Shown: positions 36,510 to 45,587 of the stretch, piece by piece
Position numbering within the stretch: position 1 is the first letter of the stretch
How the letters are laid out: each line of letters begins with the position of its first letter
Origin: Ruminococcus_C callidus
GTDB taxonomy: Bacteria; Bacillota; Clostridia; Oscillospirales; Ruminococcaceae
Direction of reading: 5' to 3'
Length of the DNA: 64,000 bases
Assembly (NCBI RefSeq): GCF_049562855.1
Contig: NZ_CP186925.1
Location: 3,162,001-3,226,000 of the forward strand
Program-made: the position numbers and the translations under genes
Notes under the pieces: model-generated
What the model was told of the DNA's origin: nothing
The model's input: only the letters and a program-made list of their open reading frames with translations
Database searches by the model: none

Positions 36510-37198
36510 CTCCATGAGCAGCCCCTACGACAAAAGAACGTATGACGTGGGAACCAAGTGCAAGGTGGACATCACCGGCGACAGCATTTCCTACACCAAT
36601 ACCGACACCGCAAGCCTGCCGCTTGAGTTCAGCATGGCTTATGACGAGGGCAACTACAACTTCTCTCCGCTGAACGCCGCCAAGGTTACCTTTGACGTAG
36701 CACCGAATCAGACGATCACTATTACCAAGAAGGACACAGGCTTCGCACTCACCACCAACATGGAAACGGTTGTTACCATTAATCCGGAGTACAACGATGA
36801 TGCGATCAACGCATTCGAGGGCAGCGAACACGACTTTGTACAGTATGTCACAGCTTACTACCTGCGGTTTGTCATGGAGAGCAACGCCATGGTCAACTAC
36901 AACATGGAAAAGAAGTGCAGTGAACTGTCATTCGACTTCAACAATGACGGTGTGTACGACGAGTCCCCCATTACCGGCGATGCAGACTGCAACGGTGTTC
37001 CCTATGAGATCAACGACATCTACTGGACCATGCAGCAGATTGCCGAATCTGGTGCATACGGTGCCGGCAGCACCTACTTCCCCACCACAGCCGGCGACAT
37101 TGACGGCAACGGCAAGGTAGACACCAACGACCTGTTCGATATCACCTATGAGTGTGCTCTGCGTGGGGCAGGACTGAAGAAGTAACTGGTACTTACAC

Positions 37199-37377
37199 TA
37201 AGGAAACACTGCATAAAGCCCGCCTGACGGCTTTGCACGCAATCTGCTTGCAGATTTTCCGTCATATTGCATAGAAATCCCTTGCCATACGGCAGTATGC
37301 CTGCGGAATTTCTATGCAATCTGCCGAAAAATCTGACTACGCATCTTACGCACAAGCTTTATTCAGTGTTTCCCTAA
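37199..37377. mobile_element. TA-bounded miniature element, subfamily A
   Basis: About 179 bp, with terminal inverted repeats GGAAACACTGCATAAAG and CTTTATTCAGTGTTTCC, bounded by TA on each side. There is no coding capacity. It is an inverted copy of the element at 44,023, including the internal palindrome around the TTGCATAGAAAT segments. Confidence 0.88.
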
Positions 37378-37397
37378 GTTCTTGAGTACTACCTTGA

Positions 37398-37512
37398 ATT
37401 AAGCCTCTCTTGAAAAGGGTAACTCCCCACGGGGTGGGGAGATGCCCGCAGGGCAGAGGGGACCGCTCAGTACGAGGGGGACCAGCGAAGCTGGTGGAGG
37501 GATTGGAAGTAA
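37398..37512. repeat. composite intergenic repeat
   Basis: Contains CTCCCCACGGGGTGGGGAG and CCAGCGAAGCTGGTGGAGGG, both palindromic, as in the copy at about 54,463-54,570 in opposite orientation. With the miniature element before it, it fills most of the 37,186-37,638 gap. Confidence 0.8.
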
Positions 37513-37570
37513 AATCTTTTGTTCAAGTTTAGGTGGTACTCAAATTAACAACAATTCACCACAAACAAAA

Positions 37571-37605
37571 AGCCCGCCGCATTCCATATGCCGGAATGCG
37601 GCGGG
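37571..37605 (-). terminator. terminator of the wall hydrolase gene
   Basis: AGCCCGCCGCATTCC/GGAATGCGGCGGGCT, a 15-bp perfect stem with a T-rich tail on the minus strand. Confidence 0.9.
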
Positions 37606-37638
37606 CTGTCGTTTTATCCAGTTTTTTCGCTGGTCACA

Positions 37639-39216
37639 TTATGCGACCGGTAAAGAAGTGAAGCTTCTCAGCAAGTACTGCATCAGGACGGTCACATCTG
37701 TGATGTCCAGCTGGCTGTCCTTCTGGCAGTCGGAGTTGGCAAGCTGTGTATAGTTCAGCTGCACACTGCCGTTCAGGTACTTTTGCAGCAGCACAGCATC
37801 CAGAATGTCGATCGTTCCGTCACAGTTGACATCACCGTACAGCGAAACATATGCTTCGTCGACACGGTTCATATCGATCGGCGTGGTTTCTGCCGGTTCT
37901 GTGTCCTGCTGTGATGCAGCGGTGGTTGTGGTTTCAGCGGTTGTTGTAGTGGTTTCTGCCGGTGTGGTAGTTTCCTCTGTGGTCGTGGTCTGGGCAGCTG
38001 CCTGCTTCAGATAGTCCATAGAGCAGTAGCCGCTAATGCCGTTATAGGACACCGCTGCCCACTTGCCGTTGCCGGAAGTGACAGTCACCTGTGCCCCGTT
38101 GGGAATGCTGCCCACCTTGGAAGCGGACGTTGTGGGGGCACTGCGAATGTTCAGAGAAGATGCGTTCACACTGTAGGTGCCGGCATAGCTTTCGCTGAAA
38201 TCCGAAGTGGCTGCGGTTGCCGCCGTGGTGGTGGTCTGTGCCGGAGCCGTGGTTTCTGCCGGTACGGTCGTCTGTGCGGCATTCTGCTTCAGGTAATCCA
38301 TAGAGCAGTAGCCGCTGATGCCGTTATAGGACACCGCCGCCCAGCTGCCGTTGGCAGAAGTGACGGTTACCTGTGCCCCGTTGGGGAGTACGCCCACCTT
38401 TGCACCAGAGGTAGACGGTGTGCTGCGGACGTTCAGGGACGAAGCCGTCACCGTATATGTACCGGCATAGCTTTCCGAGAAATCGGAAGTGTCCGCAGAA
38501 CCACCGCCGCTGCCGTTGTCCCCGCCGCCGGAAACCGAGGCATCGCCCCAGCCCAGCGAAACAATGGTGTTATAGGCATTGTTCAGACGGTCGGTGTAAT
38601 AGCTGGAACTGTTCGCCAGTGCAGTGGTGTGCAGCTTTGACAGTGTCACGCTGCTGTAAGAGCCGCCGCCTGCCGCCGCGTTCAGGATCCGTTTTGCAAC
38701 GCCCATGCCGCGGTTGTACAGTTCGGCATAATACACCAGCACGCCGGCGTTGGAGATGCCCAGATTCTGTCCGGCACTGATATAGCCCTGTACGTCACTG
38801 TATGCCAGTGCGTCCTGTTTGGACTTTCCGGCGGAGGTAGTCAGCAGGTTGGAAGCTGCTGTGCTCTCTGCACTGGAAAATGTACGGGAGTTCCAGTTGG
38901 AAGCATTCATCACATCGTTATAGAACGAGCTTCCCAGAATGGATTGTGCCGAGCCGGTGTCTGCGTTTGCGATCGAACGCATCAGCTGGAGGGCACGGTC
39001 TGCATGCCACTGTAACATACCGATGCTGACTGCACCGTTATCGTTGGGATTGATCGTACCATAGGTACCCTCGCTCCGAGAGATGATCTGTACAGCGGCT
39101 TTTGTCATTTCGTCCACGGAAACGGCAGACGCGGAAAACGTCACCGCAAAGGACGAAGCGACCAAAGCGAAAATAGTAAGACAGGATAAAACGACTGCCA
39201 TGATTTTCTTACGCAT
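37639..39216 (-). CDS. secreted lysozyme-like / double SH3 / dockerin protein
   Basis: A 525-residue protein. The start at 39216 (AAGGAGC upstream) gives a signal peptide of about 31 residues. Residues 33-225 resemble the lysozyme-like N-terminal domains of Firmicute wall hydrolases: IISRSEGTYGTINPNDNGAVSIGMLQWH places a Glu in a catalytic position. Two bacterial SH3 domains follow (~252-310 and ~348-405), each ending GISGYCSMDYLK and separated by Thr-rich linkers. A type-I dockerin closes the protein (~460-525; DVNCDGTIDILD and DCQKDSQLDITD). It is a peptidoglycan-acting enzyme that can dock onto a scaffoldin. A long leader separates it from its promoter. Confidence 0.82.
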   Translation of the reverse strand: MRKKIMAVVLSCLTIFALVASSFAVTFSASAVSVDEMTKAAVQIISRSEGTYGTINPNDNGAVSIGMLQWHADRALQLMRSIANADTGSAQSILGSSFYNDVMNASNWNSRTFSSAESTAASNLLTTSAGKSKQDALAYSDVQGYISAGQNLGISNAGVLVYYAELYNRGMGVAKRILNAAAGGGSYSSVTLSKLHTTALANSSSYYTDRLNNAYNTIVSLGWGDASVSGGGDNGSGGGSADTSDFSESYAGTYTVTASSLNVRSTPSTSGAKVGVLPNGAQVTVTSANGSWAAVSYNGISGYCSMDYLKQNAAQTTVPAETTAPAQTTTTAATAATSDFSESYAGTYSVNASSLNIRSAPTTSASKVGSIPNGAQVTVTSGNGKWAAVSYNGISGYCSMDYLKQAAAQTTTTEETTTPAETTTTTAETTTTAASQQDTEPAETTPIDMNRVDEAYVSLYGDVNCDGTIDILDAVLLQKYLNGSVQLNYTQLANSDCQKDSQLDITDVTVLMQYLLRSFTSLPVA

Positions 39217-39520
39217 AAAAACGCTCCTTTGAGAATTTTGCGTTGTCAGCAGTCGCTGCATCGCAGATGTACGGAGAAACCTGCCGCTGCAATGCGTTGT
39301 GCTGCACACGCCTGTCCGGTCCTGAAAGCGGAAGGGATACGCCGTGCTCTGCCGGCATTGTCCTGTCGGATCAAAGGATCTGTCACAGCCAGACGATCCG
39401 CCCCAGAACTTGTGTGCCGCCTGCATTGCCTCGCCCGCCTGTCTGTCACAGGCAAGGGCGAACGGCAGACATCATTTCCGTGAGAAGAGGTTGTCCCCTC
39501 ACGGCGGTGGTCACCGTACA
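39217..39520 (-). other. 300-base structured leader of the wall hydrolase gene
   Basis: GC-rich untranslated leader between the promoter at 39527 and the start codon. It contains strong stems, for example GCCC-GCCTG with CAGGC-GGGC around 39430-39465. No riboswitch consensus that I know fits, and no terminator is seen inside. In Firmicutes wall-hydrolase genes often carry cyclic-di-AMP riboswitches, but the signature is not recognisable here. Confidence 0.4.
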
Positions 39521-39526
39521 AATGCT

Positions 39527-39555
39527 ATTATACCATGTTTGTAACCGTTTTGCAA
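39527..39555 (-). promoter_or_regulatory. promoter of the wall hydrolase gene
   Basis: On the minus strand TTGCAA, 17 bases, TATAAT with TGG before the -10. Confidence 0.75.
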
Positions 39556-39713
39556 GACTTTCCGGCAGGTTCTCCCCGAACTTTTGCATATCTGCACAAT
39601 TTTTTATGTGGAAAAGTGTTGCTTTTCTACGAATTTCAGAGGAAACCGAGCAAGATTCTCCTATCCAAATTGTAACTTTTTCAGAGATTCTGTCATATTT
39701 TCGCCTGACAAAA

Positions 39714-39740
39714 CAAAAAAAGTCCGGCGGCTGCCGGACT
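39714..39740 (-). terminator. terminator of the lipoprotein gene
   Basis: AGTCCGGC/GCCGGACT stem with a seven-T run on the minus strand. Confidence 0.9.
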
Positions 39741-39769
39741 GGGAAAACTATTTTTCTAGGGAATTTGTC

Positions 39770-40927
39770 TTATTGCAGATGAATGCTGTTGATCAGCGTG
39801 TCTGCAAATTCTGCCGCACTGTCCTCACGGTAACAGTAACGAACCAGCAGCCACTTGGACTGATCGCCGGTTTTGTTGATGAGCCACGTCACGCTGGTGG
39901 TGGGATCTGCACCGGCTGTGTGATTGATGACCAGCTGATATGCCGCATAGCCCCACACGGTGCACTCCTTGGAGGTGACCAGTTCATTGCCGCCGGCACC
40001 TGTCCACATGGATTTGTACTGTTCCATTGCCGCATAGAATTCCGTATCGGAAACCGTCATGGACTTGGCTGCCACAATGGCATAGTCCCGATCGCGGTTC
40101 ATGAACAGGTCATAGCCGTCATACTGGGAAGCCAGCGATTCCAGCCCGTAAAAATGGCTGGTGTCAGTGACCCGTTCCCACTTCTCAGGCAAATCGATCT
40201 GGTATCCAATGGTGTCGTTGGAATAGGACAGCGGCTCCGGTTCCGGTGCATCAGCCAACTGGTCGTTCTCTACCACATAGCCGGTTTCATTCAGATAGAT
40301 GTGGTCTGCCAGCTGATCGCGGTAGTTCTGGAACTCGCCGGTCTTGTCCCGCATGGAAAAGACGTACATTTTGTCCTGTGCAGGACAGTTGACCGCCAGA
40401 ATCGTCACATAGGTATCCTCTCCGGCAATTGTCCCCAGTGTTTCGCCCACAAACGCCTTACAGGGCATATTTTCCGCATGGGCAATTTCCGTTTCCCGAA
40501 AATATTGCAGCTGCGGCAGCGTGGTCGAAAAGTTAATCAGTTCGAACAGGTCGTCTTCCTGAAATTGGTTGAATTCTTCTTCCGGCTGGGCATCATACGC
40601 TGCGACAACAATGGCATCATCGCTTTCCGTGCCGTCAAAGGACAGTCTGCCGGAAACAGCAGAGTTGCCGGAGCCGGTTGTAAAGGTGTCCGGCACTTCT
40701 ACCGCACACCCGATTCCGTCCATGGCATACGGTTTCAGCTGGAAATCCGCCTGTTCCACCGTCGGACGGTTCTCCGCATCAGCTGCTTCTGTGCTTTCTG
40801 ATGCGGCACTGGTTTCCGCCTTTTGGGCAGCGTTTTTAGCAGGATACGACTTTCCGCAGCCGGTCACAGCCAGCAGTAATGCCGCCGCTGCTGCAATTCC
40901 CCCAAGGCAGGTTTTTCTCTGTATCAT
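39770..40927 (-). CDS. lipoprotein, unknown function
   Basis: A 385-residue protein from the ATG at 40927 (AAAGGA upstream). The N-terminus ends in the lipobox LAVTGC, so Cys is lipidated and the protein is anchored outside the membrane. An Ala/Glu-rich linker (residues ~25-50) precedes two similar alpha/beta halves of about 150 residues, each with a YxID(L)P-type start (YAMDGIGCAVEVPDTF and NDTIGYQIDLPEKW). This suggests an internal duplication of a PsbP/Mog1-like fold, though that is only inferred. No enzymatic motif. Monocistronic, with its own promoter and terminator. Confidence 0.8.
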   Translation of the reverse strand: MIQRKTCLGGIAAAAALLLAVTGCGKSYPAKNAAQKAETSAASESTEAADAENRPTVEQADFQLKPYAMDGIGCAVEVPDTFTTGSGNSAVSGRLSFDGTESDDAIVVAAYDAQPEEEFNQFQEDDLFELINFSTTLPQLQYFRETEIAHAENMPCKAFVGETLGTIAGEDTYVTILAVNCPAQDKMYVFSMRDKTGEFQNYRDQLADHIYLNETGYVVENDQLADAPEPEPLSYSNDTIGYQIDLPEKWERVTDTSHFYGLESLASQYDGYDLFMNRDRDYAIVAAKSMTVSDTEFYAAMEQYKSMWTGAGGNELVTSKECTVWGYAAYQLVINHTAGADPTTSVTWLINKTGDQSKWLLVRYCYREDSAAEFADTLINSIHLQ

Positions 40928-40997
40928 AGAAATGCATTCCTTTCTCATGTCATCTGTTCATCAGATTCTTTCTTTTTATCACAAATGCGACAAAAAT

Positions 40998-41026
40998 AGA
41001 ATACCATATTTTCTCGAAAAAGTCAA
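40998..41026 (-). promoter_or_regulatory. promoter of the lipoprotein gene
   Basis: On the minus strand TTGACT, 17 bases, TATTCT. Confidence 0.6.
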
Positions 41027-41076
41027 GTTCCAAAGAACAGAATGTTGCATTTTGTCAAGGCGGCACTGACTGGCAA

Positions 41077-41124
41077 CAAAAAACCGCACCATCACCAGAG
41101 AACTCCGGCAATGATGCGGCGGCT
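41077..41124 (-). terminator. hairpin with minus-strand T-run
   Basis: CCGCACCATCA pairs imperfectly with TGATGCGGCGG across about 17 bases. On the minus strand it ends GCGGTTTTTTG. It would stop minus-strand read-through from the toxin-antitoxin-like locus towards the lipoprotein promoter. Confidence 0.55.
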
Positions 41125-41129
41125 TGCAT

Positions 41130-41158
41130 TTGACATTTTTTGCAAGATATGATATACT
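41130..41158 (+). promoter_or_regulatory. promoter of the small toxin-like gene
   Basis: TTGACA, 17 bases, TATACT. Transcription would start near 41165 and give a leader of about 75 bases. Confidence 0.75.
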
Positions 41159-41170
41159 AATAACTTGAGG

Positions 41171-41212
41171 GCATACCAATAACGGTAGGCGGTTTGTTTC
41201 TGCTCCCACTGC
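41171..41212 (+). repeat. mirrored leader, sense copy
   Basis: GCATACCA, then GGT-rich sequence, then CTGCTCCCACTGC (41200-41212). The same blocks occur in inverted orientation at 41426-41455, so the two facing transcripts begin with nearly the same sequence. Confidence 0.85.
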
Positions 41213-41240
41213 TCATTTGAACAGATGGGAGGTGATCAGT

Positions 41241-41378
41241 ATGATGGATCAATATGTCACCTTTGGTGATTTGCTGAAGATTTGCAGTGTTCTGCTGTCC
41301 TTAGCCAATTTGATCGTATACATTTACTATAATCATAAAAATAGTAATCAGAATCACCACGGCAAGAAAAAGAAATAA
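41241..41378 (+). CDS. small hydrophobic toxin-like peptide
   Basis: A 45-residue peptide behind a strong GGGAGGTGATC site; the second of two adjacent ATGs is equally possible. It begins MMDQYVTFGDLL, has one hydrophobic segment (residues ~11-30, LLKICSVLLSLANLIVYIYY) and a Lys-rich tail (GKKKK). This size and layout is that of type I toxins such as Fst, TxpA and the holin-like toxins, which disturb the membrane. The TAA stop lies inside the stem of the terminator. A strong opposing promoter reads into its 3' end. It is not matched to a named family by eye. Confidence 0.65.
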   Translation: MMDQYVTFGDLLKICSVLLSLANLIVYIYYNHKNSNQNHHGKKKK

Positions 41379-41464
41379 CCGCCCCACTTCTCCCAAAACT
41401 GTGGCGGTTATTCTTTAACCTCTATGCAGTGGGAGCAGACCGTCTACTGGTATGCTCTCTCTTT
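41372..41464 (-). ncRNA. predicted antisense RNA of about 95 nt
   Basis: Starts near 41464, seven bases after the minus-strand TATAAT, and ends at the shared terminator. There is no convincing frame inside. Its first 40 bases repeat the toxin leader (GCATACCA ... CTGCTCCCACTGC). The remainder is complementary to the toxin mRNA 3' end. It resembles the antitoxin RNA of convergent type I systems (par of pAD1, txpA/ratA). Expression is unproven. Confidence 0.6.
41374..41412. terminator. bidirectional terminator shared by toxin mRNA and antisense RNA
   Basis: AATAACCGCC/GGCGGTTATT, a 10-bp perfect stem with a 19-base loop and T-rich sequence on both sides. It would end the toxin mRNA on the + strand and the facing RNA on the - strand, making them overlap by about 40 bases. 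Confidence 0.8.
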
Positions 41465-41470
41465 ATTTTT

Positions 41471-41499
41471 ATTATACGCCAGAATGCCGCATTTGTCAA
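41471..41499 (-). promoter_or_regulatory. consensus promoter of the antisense RNA
   Basis: On the minus strand TTGACA (41494-41499), 17 bases, TATAAT (41471-41476). It is a perfect match and stronger than the toxin promoter, as expected of an antitoxin RNA. Confidence 0.8.
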
Positions 41500-41529
41500 G
41501 GTTTTTTTTGCCGGAATACGCGGCAATTT

Positions 41530-43908
<2,379 letters not shown>

Positions 43909-44022
43909 TCACGACCTTTGCAGAAAATCCCGATTTTTGGAGGAATCCACAAAGAAAAAAGCCGCCAAAGGCGACTTTCTTGCAAAATGTATAAATGCTG
44001 GAAAATAATTTTCCATTTTCGG

Positions 44023-44201
44023 TTAGGGAAACACTGAATAAAGCTTGTGCGTAAGATGCGTAGTCAGATTTTTCGGCAGATTGCATAGAAATTCCGCAGG
44101 CATACTGCCGTATGGCAAGGGATTTCTGGGCAATATGACGGAAAATCTGCAAGCAGATTGCGTACAAAGCCGTCAGGCGGGCTTTATTCAGTGTTTCCTT
44201 A
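44023..44201. mobile_element. TA-bounded miniature element, subfamily A
   Basis: About 179 bp with GGAAACACTGAATAAAG ends. Its final TTA (44199-44201) is, on the minus strand, the TAA stop codon of the phosphopantetheinyl transferase gene. It is an inverted copy of the element at 37,199. Confidence 0.9.
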
Positions 44202-44756
44202 GAATGACACAACGTGGAGTTCTTCCGGCAGCGTGTCCTCCGATGCTCCGCAGCAGGACACCACATGCCCGCTGTCCAGCCGGAACTGCCGGAACTGCCA
44301 GCCCTGGGGGTGGCGAGTGACATCTCCCCCGTCCAACGCAAACACCGCCGTGTGCAGCGGGTAGGAGATGCCCACGCCCAGAGCCTTGACAAACGCTTCT
44401 TTCAGCGTCCAGAACCGGAAAAAAGTTTCGTCCGGCTGGGGGCTTTCCGTGACAGCAAGCACCTCCTCCGGTGCAAAGGAACGCCGCAGCACCCCCTCCC
44501 GCAGAGAGCGAATGCTTTCGCAGTCTACCCCCAGCGGAAACGCCGAGATGCCACAGACTGCCAGCCCGCGGCAGTGGCTAAGGTTGAAACAGATCTCCTG
44601 CCGCTGTGGAAAAAAGGGCTTGCCGCGGGAGTCGCAGGCAATTTCCGGCAGGGGCAGCCCGTAAACCTCCTGCACCGCATACGCCAGCAGCCGGTAAGCG
44701 GTTTCGTGTTCCAGAGCCTTTTTGCCGGCGGGAACGGGGGCGGCGAATAGGTGCAT
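44199..44756 (-). CDS. 4'-phosphopantetheinyl transferase (Sfp type)
   Basis: A 185-residue protein from the ATG at 44756 (AAAGGAG seven bases upstream). The Sfp/AcpT blocks are FNLSHCRGLAVCGIS near 57, PLGVDCESIR with the Mg-binding Asp and Glu, and FWTLKEAFVKALGVGI near 115 (the WxxKEA-type motif). It transfers the phosphopantetheine arm of CoA to carrier proteins. It is single-domain and rather short. No carrier-protein or NRPS/PKS gene is near, so its partner is elsewhere. The stop codon is supplied by the miniature element. Confidence 0.9.
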   Translation of the reverse strand: MHLFAAPVPAGKKALEHETAYRLLAYAVQEVYGLPLPEIACDSRGKPFFPQRQEICFNLSHCRGLAVCGISAFPLGVDCESIRSLREGVLRRSFAPEEVLAVTESPQPDETFFRFWTLKEAFVKALGVGISYPLHTAVFALDGGDVTRHPQGWQFRQFRLDSGHVVSCCGASEDTLPEELHVVSF

Positions 44757-44822
44757 GGGGATTCTCCTTTCGTGAGGTGGGGTGTTCCAGCTTTTTCTCA
44801 TACACAACAATATCTAATTCTA

Positions 44823-45551
44823 TTATTTTTTCTTTGCCTGATGCCGTTTGGAAGCTGCCAGTAGAATGTCCAGTGTCGGCTTGCCGTTCCTGCAAATTTT
44901 ATCAACTAATTCCATTTCATTCTGTGTGATATAATTGATTTGCTCTTGTGTGATTTTGCTGATTGCTGTGATTCTATATTCATAAGACGGAGCTAATGGT
45001 TCCGTTTTTGTCACTTGTTCCGGAATATATCCGTCCGAAACAGGTTCGCCGCCGCACCAAATTGCCATGGGATCTGTCGCTTTACGTACAATTGTCTGCA
45101 CATACTTCCTTGTTTTTCCTCTGTTTTTATTGTACAAATGACAAAGAACAATAAATTTTTCGCCATGATGATTTTTATTTCGATGCACTTCAATATCTTC
45201 GTGCGAAGCGTGCCATGTGATATACCGGTTATCTTCTCGAATCATGCGATTTTGCTCTTTCTTTTTTTGCTTTATTTCTTTATCATCGGTCGGATAAATC
45301 TCTACATATGGTTTATATTTCGGGTGTGTGATTCTGGGAAACAACTCTATGATAATCCAATTGAATTTGATATGGTCACAGTTGTATGCACCGTATGTAT
45401 CCATAGAAACAACGTCAATCCATTTTCCCCTTGTATCAATATTGTCAACAATATCTCTGACAATATGAACAGCAACCGCTTCTCCAGATGAATTGTACTC
45501 ATTGAACAATTCATCGTGAAATCTTTCATACCATGCCTTGTTTTTCATCAT
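44823..45551 (-). CDS. hypothetical protein
   Basis: A 242-residue charged, soluble protein with no family I recognise. It begins with two Met codons; the second (45548) is better spaced from AAGGTGG. There are many Lys, Asn and His residues in the middle (EVHRNKNHHGEKF), and the C-terminal ~50 residues look helical (ISKITQEQINYITQNEMELV). The gene is markedly more AT-rich than the phosphopantetheinyl transferase and phosphodiesterase genes on either side, suggesting later acquisition. Confidence 0.6.
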   Translation of the reverse strand: MMKNKAWYERFHDELFNEYNSSGEAVAVHIVRDIVDNIDTRGKWIDVVSMDTYGAYNCDHIKFNWIIIELFPRITHPKYKPYVEIYPTDDKEIKQKKKEQNRMIREDNRYITWHASHEDIEVHRNKNHHGEKFIVLCHLYNKNRGKTRKYVQTIVRKATDPMAIWCGGEPVSDGYIPEQVTKTEPLAPSYEYRITAISKITQEQINYITQNEMELVDKICRNGKPTLDILLAASKRHQAKKK

Positions 45552-45587
45552 ACCACCTTAATTCATCTATTTTTTTCTGCGTACCCC

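Larger units (their letters stand above)
33929..37185 (+). pseudogene. dockerin/papain-like paralogue interrupted by an IS
   Basis: Removing the IS at 35155-36509 and one copy of the 9-bp duplication restores a single 630-residue frame joined as GGSMSSPYDKRTYDVGTKCK. It is clearly paralogous to the preceding protein. There is a signal peptide and the putative triad Cys132 (GSQCFGMA), His228 (GTHMIVG) and Asp255 (VAYDSN). The C-terminal dockerin (DADCNGVPYEIND and DIDGNGKVDTNDLFD) lies in the second fragment (from 36519). As it stands the first part (33929-35260) runs into IS sequence and would be secreted without its dockerin. The second part has no signal or start of its own. AGGGAGGAA precedes the original ATG. 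Confidence 0.85.
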
